Below are positions 33,327 through 40,536 of a stretch of 42,390 bases of DNA, one piece after another. Below the pieces are notes generated by a model. That model searched no databases. It was not told the origin of the DNA and worked only from the letters and a program-made list of their open reading frames with translations. The number at the start of each line of letters is the position of its first letter. Position 1 is the first letter of the stretch. Origin of the DNA: a virus. The position numbers and the translations under genes were made by a program. The DNA is taken from IMG/VR virus record IMGVR_UViG_3300034683_000161, positions 1 through 42,390 of that record; one strand, given 5' to 3'.

Positions 33327-35546
33327 ATGGTCGAATATGACGTCTATCGCAAAGAGATACTGGACTTTCTTCAGACAGTCACAGTAAAGTTCGATCTCTT
33401 CGCTGACGTGATGGCGAATCGAATGCTCAACGAGCTCGGTATCGTCATTGAAAAACCGAAAGACAATCCTTACTACATGAACTTGTGTGGACAGTATAGT
33501 CCACTTGATACCGAAATGTATGTAACGTCTGTTGAAACTGGAGAACAAGTTCTCTTCAGTACAGACCTCAAAGAAACTCACCCGAAAACATTTGCACTGT
33601 TCAAAGTTCCTAGCAAAGAATTTGAAACTCTTTGTCAGACGTATCCTGAACAGGTAGGACTCATAAAATCGATCGTATATCCTGTAGAAAATATCGAAAC
33701 GGTTATTTCTGCAGGAAATTTCACAGTTCTTACATGTGACGCTAATCTCCTTCATACAAATGAAAGAGAAAGTCTTCTTGAGGCACTTGACAAGACATTA
33801 AGATACATCCATACCAGATGGTATATCGCTGACTACAACTACGAGGAGTATTATCCAGTAACATTTATGGGACTAGTCTGGGCAATTCTTCCTCAGACTC
33901 TACTGGATCAGAGGATTCGAAATATCCGAACTCCTCAGGTTCACCCTATGCATATCTGGGAATACTTGTCGTCGAAGGGACTTCGCGCATACAAAGATAT
34001 ACTTAACGACAGGCAAGCCCTCTTTCTCTATAGGAATATGGAGTATATACTCCAAAATAAGGGTACAAAACGTACTTTGGAGATCCTGGCAGAGAATTTG
34101 CTTAAGGATCTTCAGGTCAAGCTCGTCGGTAAAACCATACTTGAACAAAATGTGACTCGTGCAGATGAGTGCATCAAAGTTCCCGAATTTCTTTCGGATG
34201 ATGTCGTCAACTACGAATCAAATGAAGCGCTCAACGAATCTTCATTTGAAACTATGAGCCAGATTCTTTATCGAATCAATCTGGAAGGATTGTATCCAAA
34301 TCTTACCAATGAGGAGATTCAGGACAAAGAGCTCATGTTTGGACAGACGAGAATAAATGTCATTCCGACGAGACTACTCGAACTCGAAAAAGCTATTCTC
34401 GATACAAGATACGAGAAGCTTCTTCTGTCGTTCCTGTTCGACACACTCGTGTATCAGTGGAGTCTTGGTAATATAAATTACCGAATTCAATTCACTGATG
34501 CAAATGTCAATATTCCGGTAGATCTTTCATTCGAAGAAGCTCTGGCTCTTTTCCAATATATTCACAGTAAAGAATCTGGTTATGATCTCACTACTCTGCC
34601 AGTCATAGCCACAATCAGAAATGCGTATGTTACGACAAAACCAAATATATCCACAATTGATAACAAAATCTTCGTGGATGAACTCAAATACCGATTGGAC
34701 ACCATTGTAGATGTCGAGCGAGTGATCAAAGAGATCCCATACAACTCGACACCTTATGACTCCAAATCTGATTTTGTCGAAAAGGTTTCCGAACAGTTCA
34801 ATGTTCTGATTGCTCATATCGAGCGACTCAGAACGAGCGGCAACCTCATTTATCATGTCGGTATGAATCATCTCTACAAATACTTGACAGTAAATCAGGA
34901 AATCGCGATCAATCTCGTCGATTATCCGAATTACCAAGTATGGATAGATTCTACCCCGAAGATCTCACAACTCATCGCAGCATACGAGAAGCTTCCCAAT
35001 AAGAAACTTTTCTATGTGGATTTGTGTGATTCTATCTTAAGAGAGATGGTTCCTACAGAGGACCCAATCTTTGAGCAATATACTGCGTTCAATAAGGATA
35101 AGTCTGCACTGTACACAGGACTCAAGAACTTGTTCATTCAGCTTTGTAGCTACAGACTGACCTTCTTGGAAACAGATCGAACTACTCTCACATTTATCAC
35201 TCCCCCTCACCTCATAATCGCACCAGGTAGAGGAGAAGAAAAATCAGGGACATACATTCCTGAAGTTGGTTCTGAGATTTACGTCGACGGATACGATCAG
35301 GACGAGATAGATCTTTCCAATCTCGATGGAATTGATCTTCTTCAAACTAATCAATCCGATTTGGTTAAGCAAGAAATTCCTTCCGATATCTTGCTTTCTG
35401 TTGAGGTTACCAGAGAAATGGGAACCATCGTAGATCGGAAGGGTGTCGAAATCGTCAATATCTCTAAGTTCCAAGAAAGAACGACTACTGCTCTTGGAAT
35501 TGGAGTAACCGAATACGGATTCACTACGCCACTTGAAGGAGTGTAA
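33327..35546 (+). CDS. Large virion structural protein, 739 aa, probably baseplate or tail
   Basis: No named family. The ATG at 33327 lies behind GAGG; the frame is open further upstream to 33204 but that part overlaps the portal gene and lacks a ribosome site. The protein is long, mixed alpha/beta, with no membrane segment or enzyme motif. A segment around residues 245-265 (NKGTKRTLEILAENLL) looks like a conserved helical core. It is followed by a 278-aa virion-type gene 6 bases later, an operon. Position beside the portal is shared with structural genes of phiKZ-type phages. Confidence 0.75.
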   Translation: MVEYDVYRKEILDFLQTVTVKFDLFADVMANRMLNELGIVIEKPKDNPYYMNLCGQYSPLDTEMYVTSVETGEQVLFSTDLKETHPKTFALFKVPSKEFETLCQTYPEQVGLIKSIVYPVENIETVISAGNFTVLTCDANLLHTNERESLLEALDKTLRYIHTRWYIADYNYEEYYPVTFMGLVWAILPQTLLDQRIRNIRTPQVHPMHIWEYLSSKGLRAYKDILNDRQALFLYRNMEYILQNKGTKRTLEILAENLLKDLQVKLVGKTILEQNVTRADECIKVPEFLSDDVVNYESNEALNESSFETMSQILYRINLEGLYPNLTNEEIQDKELMFGQTRINVIPTRLLELEKAILDTRYEKLLLSFLFDTLVYQWSLGNINYRIQFTDANVNIPVDLSFEEALALFQYIHSKESGYDLTTLPVIATIRNAYVTTKPNISTIDNKIFVDELKYRLDTIVDVERVIKEIPYNSTPYDSKSDFVEKVSEQFNVLIAHIERLRTSGNLIYHVGMNHLYKYLTVNQEIAINLVDYPNYQVWIDSTPKISQLIAAYEKLPNKKLFYVDLCDSILREMVPTEDPIFEQYTAFNKDKSALYTGLKNLFIQLCSYRLTFLETDRTTLTFITPPHLIIAPGRGEEKSGTYIPEVGSEIYVDGYDQDEIDLSNLDGIDLLQTNQSDLVKQEIPSDILLSVEVTREMGTIVDRKGVEIVNISKFQERTTTALGIGVTEYGFTTPLEGV

Positions 35547-35552
35547 GGAACC

Positions 35553-36389
35553 ATGGCGACCAGCAAAAAGATCATTGAACATGTCGTGAAAACTGCGCTT
35601 GCCGCTGAACTGGATATCTCTACTCGAGTACCTGTCCAGTTCGACGTGAAGAACAATACCACGCTGAACTACAAATACCAAAACTACCACGACATCGTTC
35701 CTGCGAAGTTTCCTCTGATTCAATTCTTCGGACTCGGTATTCGCGGGTTCAAGAACATCGACGATGGGTTCCTTGCTGCTCCGTACATTCCGGAGAACAG
35801 AGAAAATGATCTTTACTATCCGATCCCTCTTCGGTGCGTGAAGATCGACGAAGATCTTTCTTCGGCAGATCGCGCACTCTATCGCATGCGCGTGCGTAAG
35901 GACATCAATGGTGTACCGCACTATTGTTACTACCTGAAGAAGATGACTGTACTTGATACCAAAGTTCAGGTCACTCAGACCAATCCCCTCACTGGGGCAC
36001 AAGAACCGTACACGTACAGTGCTGCTGATCTGACCCCCACACCCAATGCTTCTACCACTTCTGGTGAGCAATCTTCGACTGCCAGTAAGGTGAATGTGGG
36101 TATTCATATCGGGCTTGAGTATTTCGGGTGGGAAGTACTCGAAGCAGTGAATGCCATGTTCGATGGCGACATGCGCTACGCCAAGATCAGTGAAATCGGG
36201 ATCTATTCTGGTCACGATATGGAAGTCGCAGGAACTGACGCTTCTAACGTCGAGATCAGATACATGGAATCGATTTACACTCAGCTGAACTACAAGATCA
36301 CGAACATTGGCAGTGCCGTCACTTCTGAAGGGTACGTTGGTGGACGTGAGTTTCTTCTGGGTAACGGAGATCTTTTGCTTCTGTCGTAA
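35553..36389 (+). CDS. Probable virion structural protein, 278 aa
   Basis: Not recognised. The ATG follows a good GGAG/AAGGA site 6 bases after the upstream stop. The chain is strand-rich, with a flexible Thr/Ser/Pro-rich loop at residues 155-175 (linker-like) and a C-terminal beta segment. Codon choice is intermediate between the sheath genes and the rest. Co-transcribed with the 739-aa protein, so a shared particle is likely. Confidence 0.75.
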   Translation: MATSKKIIEHVVKTALAAELDISTRVPVQFDVKNNTTLNYKYQNYHDIVPAKFPLIQFFGLGIRGFKNIDDGFLAAPYIPENRENDLYYPIPLRCVKIDEDLSSADRALYRMRVRKDINGVPHYCYYLKKMTVLDTKVQVTQTNPLTGAQEPYTYSAADLTPTPNASTTSGEQSSTASKVNVGIHIGLEYFGWEVLEAVNAMFDGDMRYAKISEIGIYSGHDMEVAGTDASNVEIRYMESIYTQLNYKITNIGSAVTSEGYVGGREFLLGNGDLLLLS

Positions 36390-36402
36390 TACGCCAAACA
36401 TA

Positions 36403-36435
36403 CATGAGGATGGAGCCTTGAGCTCCATCCTCATG
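36403..36435. terminator. Hairpin between the 278-aa gene and a decayed gene
   Basis: 14-bp perfect stem (CATGAGGATGGAGC) with a 5-base loop, 13 bases after the plus-strand stop and 11 bases from the stop of the minus-strand remnant. Its placement shows it once served a minus gene too. Confidence 0.8.
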
Positions 36436-36446
36436 AGTAATCTACG

Positions 36447-36578
36447 TTATGCGATTTTCACTGCGTAACATCCAGTCAATCCCATGTACATGTCATCACC
36501 AGATGCAGATTCCCACATTCGACCCTGGATAAGAATCGAATTGGCACCTTCAGATACGGTAAGAAGTATCAGAATTCT
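36447..36578 (-). pseudogene. C-terminal remnant of a surface-type protein, 43 codons
   Basis: A minus-strand frame of 43 residues ends in ...GCYAVKIA and a TAA at 36447. It is cut off upstream by an in-frame TAA (36579-36581), and no start codon with a ribosome site opens it. The sequence is protein-like (LTVSEGANSILIQGRM) and resembles the end of the neighbouring 246-aa protein (SLMEGDNYLTVKGQV): both have EG-x-N-(4)-x-G in the same place before the C-terminus. It sits 11 bases from a unit-end hairpin, as a real gene would. I read it as what is left of an older fibre or surface gene after replacement. Very short, so only moderately sure. Confidence 0.5.
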
Positions 36579-36616
36579 TTATATATAGCGACATAATGCG
36601 TAGCCCCTGCCGTGTG

Positions 36617-36638
36617 TAGATTGTATGAGTACAATCTA
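36617..36638. promoter_or_regulatory. 9-bp inverted repeat overlapping an ATTGTATG element
   Basis: TAGATTGTA/TACAATCTA with a TGAG loop, perfect. The left arm and loop contain ATTGTATG (36620-36627), 34 bases before the ATG at 36662, the usual spacing of the late-type motif. The palindrome around it could be an operator or an RNA hairpin in the leader. Confidence 0.5.
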
Positions 36639-36661
36639 TACCCCATTTTGGAGATTTTACG

Positions 36662-37402
36662 ATGGCTCTATTTGTCAAAGCTCAAGATAACACTTACGAC
36701 AAATGTAACGCATATGTGAAAACTCCTACCGGATGGAAAGAGATAAAAAACATATACGTTAAAACTCTCACTGGGTGGAAACCAATCTGGACGTATATAT
36801 GGAAAATGGATGTATGGAGTGCATGTTCGGCACCATGCGGCGGTGGAACACAAATAAGAACCGTCACATGTGTTCGTAATGATAATGTGACAAAACAAGA
36901 TATATTCTGCTCACATCTTGGTAATAAACCAATTGTTATGCAGGTATGTAATACACAAAGCTGTGCACCAACTGAATTGTATTTTGTATGGAGTTCAGAT
37001 GGATATGGTTATGGTGTATGGACTAGTATTAAAACGGCACAAACAAAATTTATAGTAGATGAATCAGGAGTATACGAAATTTCTGCATTTATAGATGTCG
37101 TGTGGCGACAAACAGGACATAGATCGATCTATTGGAAAATTCAGAATGAACTCAACACTCAGTTACTCAGCTGTAGTGCAGTGTATAATTCTGCTCCATC
37201 TTGCGGATATTATCTTGCGTCAGTTGGGTCTGATGGAGGACGCCCTTTACGAACTCTTAAGAAAACAATACCGTATGCGATAATAACTAAGTCACTGATG
37301 GAAGGTGATAATTATCTTACGGTGAAAGGACAAGTATCTATGGGGGATAAAGATACTATCCGTTTACTTATCAGAGATGTGTCAGTAAGAAAAATTACAT
37401 AA
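36662..37402 (+). CDS. Thrombospondin type 1 domain surface protein, 246 aa
   Basis: Residues 50-101 match the thrombospondin type 1 repeat: W52, then CSAPCGGGTQIRTVTC, and six Cys (55, 59, 70, 83, 96, 101) in the order and spacing that form three disulfides in animal proteins. Before it, residues 18-42 hold two copies of a YVKTxTGWK unit, a short repeat seen in phage fibre and receptor-binding proteins. After it comes a beta-rich domain of about 140 residues with C-terminal similarity to the adjacent gene remnant. No signal peptide. The gene is much more AT-rich than its neighbours, suggesting recent arrival. Late-type motif upstream. Probable role: host-surface attachment on the virion. Disulfides in a protein made in the cytoplasm are a puzzle. 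Confidence 0.8.
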   Translation: MALFVKAQDNTYDKCNAYVKTPTGWKEIKNIYVKTLTGWKPIWTYIWKMDVWSACSAPCGGGTQIRTVTCVRNDNVTKQDIFCSHLGNKPIVMQVCNTQSCAPTELYFVWSSDGYGYGVWTSIKTAQTKFIVDESGVYEISAFIDVVWRQTGHRSIYWKIQNELNTQLLSCSAVYNSAPSCGYYLASVGSDGGRPLRTLKKTIPYAIITKSLMEGDNYLTVKGQVSMGDKDTIRLLIRDVSVRKIT

Positions 37403-37417
37403 GAAACAAAAAGGTGT

Positions 37418-37447
37418 GGAGATGGGGGCCCGAAGGCCCCCATCTCC
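37418..37447. terminator. Hairpin between convergent genes
   Basis: 13-bp perfect stem (GGAGATGGGGGCC). The loop is CGAA on plus and UUCG on minus, the latter closed by C-G as in the very stable UUCG tetraloop. It lies 15 bases past the plus stop and 12 from the ligase stop. Confidence 0.8.
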
Positions 37448-37459
37448 TGATGTGTTTGA

Positions 37460-39526
37460 TTATGTCATGTACGGTTGAAGGTCCTTTCCAAGGATGATCT
37501 TGACACCACGAGCCTCTGCCGATTCGAGAGTTTGTGCACTGGGGTTTTCTCCTACGATCAGGATGTCCAACTTAGTGATGGAGGAAGTCGGGATCGCCCC
37601 TAACTTCACCAGTTTCTCCATCACAGTCGATCGAGGTTCCTCAAGGGATCCCGTTATACGGACTCTCTTACCGGACAACGGGGAGTCTGTCGTCACCGAC
37701 ACAGGCGATGTGTATTCAAGGTCCAGACCGTACCCTGAAAGCTTCGAGGCCCATTCGTGGGCCTTGAAGTAGGTGACTATGCCGTCTGCCGTGATTTCTC
37801 CGACAGAAGGAACAGTGATAAGCTCATCGATTGTTGCGTTCTGCAATTTCTCGAGAGATCCGAAGTGCTCAGCCAGAAGCTTAGCAGTCGTAGCACCGAC
37901 TCCGGGGATGGCCAGAACTCTGATGATATCGGGAAGTTTGGCTCCACCCATTCTTCTCCGAATTGTCGTCAGAAGTTTCTCTGCTCTTCCTTTCCTGACA
38001 CCGACATCCTCAAGATCGGCGACAGTCAAGTCGAAGAAGCTCGTCAGATCTGTCAAGCGCCCCCGCTTATACAGTTCATGAACGAGTACTTCCCCGAATC
38101 CCTGAAGGTCTAAACCTGCACGGGATGCGACGAACGTAAGATACCAGCCCCTACCTGCAGGACACAGAGTAGGGTTACCGCAAAACACTCCAACCTTTCC
38201 CTCTGGTCGTACGGTCGGTTCTCCGCACATGGGACATGTCGAAGGAAGCTTAAACGGTACAGAATCATTCGGACGCTTCGAGTGATCGACACTCACGACT
38301 TTCGGAATCACATCACCCGATCGCTCGATCGTGATTGTGTCGCCTATCCTTAAGTCGAGTTTGTCTATGACGTCTTGATTGTGTAGAGTAGCTCTCGTGA
38401 TGGAAACACCACCGAGTCTGATGGGAGGATATACCTCAACTACGGGAGTCAGAATCCCAGTTCTACCGACTTGAACGATGATGTCTGTTACGACGGACGT
38501 TCCCCTCTCTGGAGGAAACTTAATCGCTCGTGCGAATCTCGGTGCTTTGTGTGTGAATCCGAGCTTGTCTTGCAGCTCGTACGAGTCCAGTCGGAACACC
38601 ACCCCATCGATGGAGTATGCCCGATCAGGACTATGCCGGATTTTCTCCATTTGGAGATAGAAGTTCTTGAGTTCTTCGATGCCTGTGACAGACATACTGA
38701 ACACGAAATCAAATCCCATTTTGACTACAGTTTCCCATAGATCATCGTAGGACGTGATCCCGTATCTGTTACCCATGGACATGTCGTCCATTCCGTACGC
38801 CACGAATCGGATGCATTTTTCAGCGATCTCGATTTTGTGGTTTTTCGTACGCAGATAGGCAGATGCCATATGTCTCGGAGATGCCATCGTTTGGTAACCG
38901 AGATTCGAGAGATCTTGGTTGATCTTCTCGAATGTCTCGATGTCTACAACAGCTTCTCCTCTTACTACAATTGTATCGTAGGTTCCTCTCGGGTAGTTCC
39001 CGATGAATTCAGGTACGTCTAGAAGGTCTTTGACGTACTGTGTGACATCTTCCCCGTATTCGCCATTTCCTCTGGTGACGACCTGGTTTAGTTCAAACAG
39101 ATCGATGTTTACCGGAGTTGTAGCGACACGTGTGTAGATCACCTCAAGAGCAGCTCCATCGAGCTTTTCATTGGCAACCATTCTTACTGTAGACGGATCA
39201 ATTCCGTTCTTTCGGAGAAACTCGAAATATTCTTCGAGCTCATCGGTGTTATAGATGTTATCAAGGCTATACATCCTCGTGGGATGTTTTACCTTGATGG
39301 CGTCTTCAGTTATATCTTCGTTTACCTTTTCTGTAGGTGATGAATCACTTACATACTCAGGATAGGCATCTTCCAGTGCTCGTAGTTCCCTGACGAGCAT
39401 GTCGTATTCATAATCCGGCATGATCGGATCATGGTAGATATAGTAGGCATCATTGGCCATCTCTATCTTACGACGTAAGGTAGTAATTTGATTTTCTATA
39501 TCCTTCATCTTCCCCTCGCTAGGCAT
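37460..39526 (-). CDS. ligA: NAD-dependent DNA ligase, 688 aa
   Basis: Seals nicks with NAD as cofactor. All domains are present in order: domain Ia (residues 10-75), adenylation domain with the KLDG motif and AMP-accepting Lys121, OB fold (about 320-400), a four-Cys zinc finger starting CPMCGEP, helix-hairpin-helix repeats (about 500-590), and a BRCT domain (about 610-688). Length is that of cellular LigA (about 670), so nothing is missing. The first ATG (39526) follows AGAAGGA. Most phages use ATP-dependent ligases, so a full-length LigA is notable. Upstream lies a 265-base non-coding region with a structured RNA candidate. Confidence 0.95.
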   Translation of the reverse strand: MPSEGKMKDIENQITTLRRKIEMANDAYYIYHDPIMPDYEYDMLVRELRALEDAYPEYVSDSSPTEKVNEDITEDAIKVKHPTRMYSLDNIYNTDELEEYFEFLRKNGIDPSTVRMVANEKLDGAALEVIYTRVATTPVNIDLFELNQVVTRGNGEYGEDVTQYVKDLLDVPEFIGNYPRGTYDTIVVRGEAVVDIETFEKINQDLSNLGYQTMASPRHMASAYLRTKNHKIEIAEKCIRFVAYGMDDMSMGNRYGITSYDDLWETVVKMGFDFVFSMSVTGIEELKNFYLQMEKIRHSPDRAYSIDGVVFRLDSYELQDKLGFTHKAPRFARAIKFPPERGTSVVTDIIVQVGRTGILTPVVEVYPPIRLGGVSITRATLHNQDVIDKLDLRIGDTITIERSGDVIPKVVSVDHSKRPNDSVPFKLPSTCPMCGEPTVRPEGKVGVFCGNPTLCPAGRGWYLTFVASRAGLDLQGFGEVLVHELYKRGRLTDLTSFFDLTVADLEDVGVRKGRAEKLLTTIRRRMGGAKLPDIIRVLAIPGVGATTAKLLAEHFGSLEKLQNATIDELITVPSVGEITADGIVTYFKAHEWASKLSGYGLDLEYTSPVSVTTDSPLSGKRVRITGSLEEPRSTVMEKLVKLGAIPTSSITKLDILIVGENPSAQTLESAEARGVKIILGKDLQPYMT

Positions 39527-39601
39527 AAGTTCCTTCTGTTATAAAGTAACCACGCCTAGTCAAATTTGATGTAATGGAAAAGAAAAATCTGCGGCACAAA
39601 T

Positions 39602-39740
39602 TCTGGAAACTGCCAGGAAAAAGACCACCTTAACACCCTAAGGATATCCGAAGATACCTCAAAGTGAAAAGACGATCTTCTTCCCGGCAGTCGTCCGACT
39701 GTACCTGGAATGACGCTATGCGGTATCCACCGCACGAGAT
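39602..39740 (-). ncRNA. Candidate structured RNA or leader upstream of the ligase
   Basis: The 265-base spacer 39527-39791 has no gene. On the minus strand, 39676-39690 pairs with 39610-39624 over 15 continuous base pairs, two of them G-U (CUGCCGGGAAGAAGA with UCUUUUUCCUGGCAG). On the plus strand these two pairs become A-C mismatches, so minus is the likely sense. Inside lie a hairpin GGUAUC-UUCG-GAUAUC (39643-39658) with the very stable UUCG loop and a neighbouring one (39628-39643). Before it lie 39719-39734 (6 bp) and an alternative 5-bp hairpin at 39688-39701. It could be a ligase leader, a processed small RNA or a terminator substitute, since no standard hairpin follows the upstream gene. 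No known riboswitch is recognised. Confidence 0.55.
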
Positions 39741-39791
39741 CGAAGGAATATGACTCAATAGAGAACCATCCGGAACTCTATCTGTGAATTA

Positions 39792-40100
39792 CTAGTTACT
39801 GGGTCTCGAGTAGATGATTCTCTCGCAGACCGGACAATTGGCCATAGGCTCAGTGCGGGTCTTGTACGATAGGCTTACTTCTGTTCCTACCGAACACGCA
39901 TGTTTGTTCAGTTCAGACAGAAGACTTTCTGATGGAATGACCATACACTGCACGTCTTTGATATCGAAGTTTTTCGGAGAGACCCGAATTTCGATGTTGA
40001 GTGAACCCTCTTGGGTGAGCAAAATAACATCTTCCTGAGTAGCTTTGGCAAGCGGCAGGAACTCATGGCGCAATTTGTCAGTAATGATGGAATTACTCAC
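39792..40100 (-). CDS. Hypothetical protein, 102 aa, with CxxC (GTG start; paralogue of neighbour)
   Basis: The GTG at 40100 follows AAAGGAG and overlaps the end of the upstream gene by 8 bases. The protein resembles that upstream neighbour: both have a TQ-(E/T)-(D/E)-V segment, a strand-rich middle and a matching (V/T)-x-L-x-Y-x-(V/K)-x-(S/T)-R end, so they look like tandem paralogues. This copy adds a C-terminal CPVC pair that could be half a zinc site. Function unknown. Confidence 0.7.
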   Translation of the reverse strand: MSNSIITDKLRHEFLPLAKATQEDVILLTQEGSLNIEIRVSPKNFDIKDVQCMVIPSESLLSELNKHACSVGTEVSLSYKTRTEPMANCPVCERIIYSRPSN

Positions 40101-40476
40101 ATCTATTCTCCTTTTCAGTGGATTGATATTTCGATTGTTCAAGCTGACTTCTTGGTTGTTCTTGAAGTAGGCTAACAGAAAGATAACTTTTAACTGCATC
40201 GCTGCAGTAGAAAGAATCTTCATTCTCTCTTCGTGATGTCACTGTGTAGTACAATGTCACACGTTCTCGCAAATCTGCGGAAAGATTTGTCAGCAACTCT
40301 TCGAGTTTTGCGGGAGGTGTCGCATCGAGTACCAGATGTTCTTCCATGTACTCAGTCGGAAAGACCGTCACTTGTGTACGGATTCCCCGGTATGTCGATA
40401 CTAACGCAACTTCGGTTTGCGTTGTGTTCGCAAACTCTGCAAGTTTTTGCATCAGAAAATCAGGGATCACTAACAT
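40093..40476 (-). CDS. Hypothetical protein, 127 aa (paralogue of neighbour)
   Basis: The ATG at 40476 follows TTGGAG; a longer frame to 40521 runs through the upstream hairpin and is rejected. The protein is small, acidic and alpha/beta. It is similar along its middle to the 102-aa protein encoded next, with which it overlaps by 8 bases. Its tail (after residue 95) is Gln/Ser/Glu-rich and lacks the CPVC pair, though a FYC motif occurs near residue 90. Function unknown; a heterodimer with its paralogue is plausible. Confidence 0.75.
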   Translation of the reverse strand: MLVIPDFLMQKLAEFANTTQTEVALVSTYRGIRTQVTVFPTEYMEEHLVLDATPPAKLEELLTNLSADLRERVTLYYTVTSRRENEDSFYCSDAVKSYLSVSLLQEQPRSQLEQSKYQSTEKENRCE

Positions 40477-40490
40477 GCATACTCCAAATA

Positions 40491-40518
40491 CAGAGAGGGA
40501 GCACTGGCTCCCTCTCTG
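40491..40518 (-). terminator. Hairpin after the 509-aa gene
   Basis: 12-bp perfect stem (CAGAGAGGGAGC) with an ACTG loop, 18 bases past the stop at 40537. No U-tract. Confidence 0.75.
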
Positions 40519-40536
40519 CAATGATTTTCTTGTACG

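Noticed and set aside
34468-34475. TATATTAC on the minus strand inside the 739-aa gene.
   Set aside because: It is more than 1 kb from the portal start and lies in coding sequence; probably chance, though a distant portal promoter cannot be excluded.
39541-39791. Group I intron or known ribozyme upstream of the ligase.
   Set aside because: No P/Q/R/S core sequences, no hammerhead core and no split exons: the ligase gene is intact.
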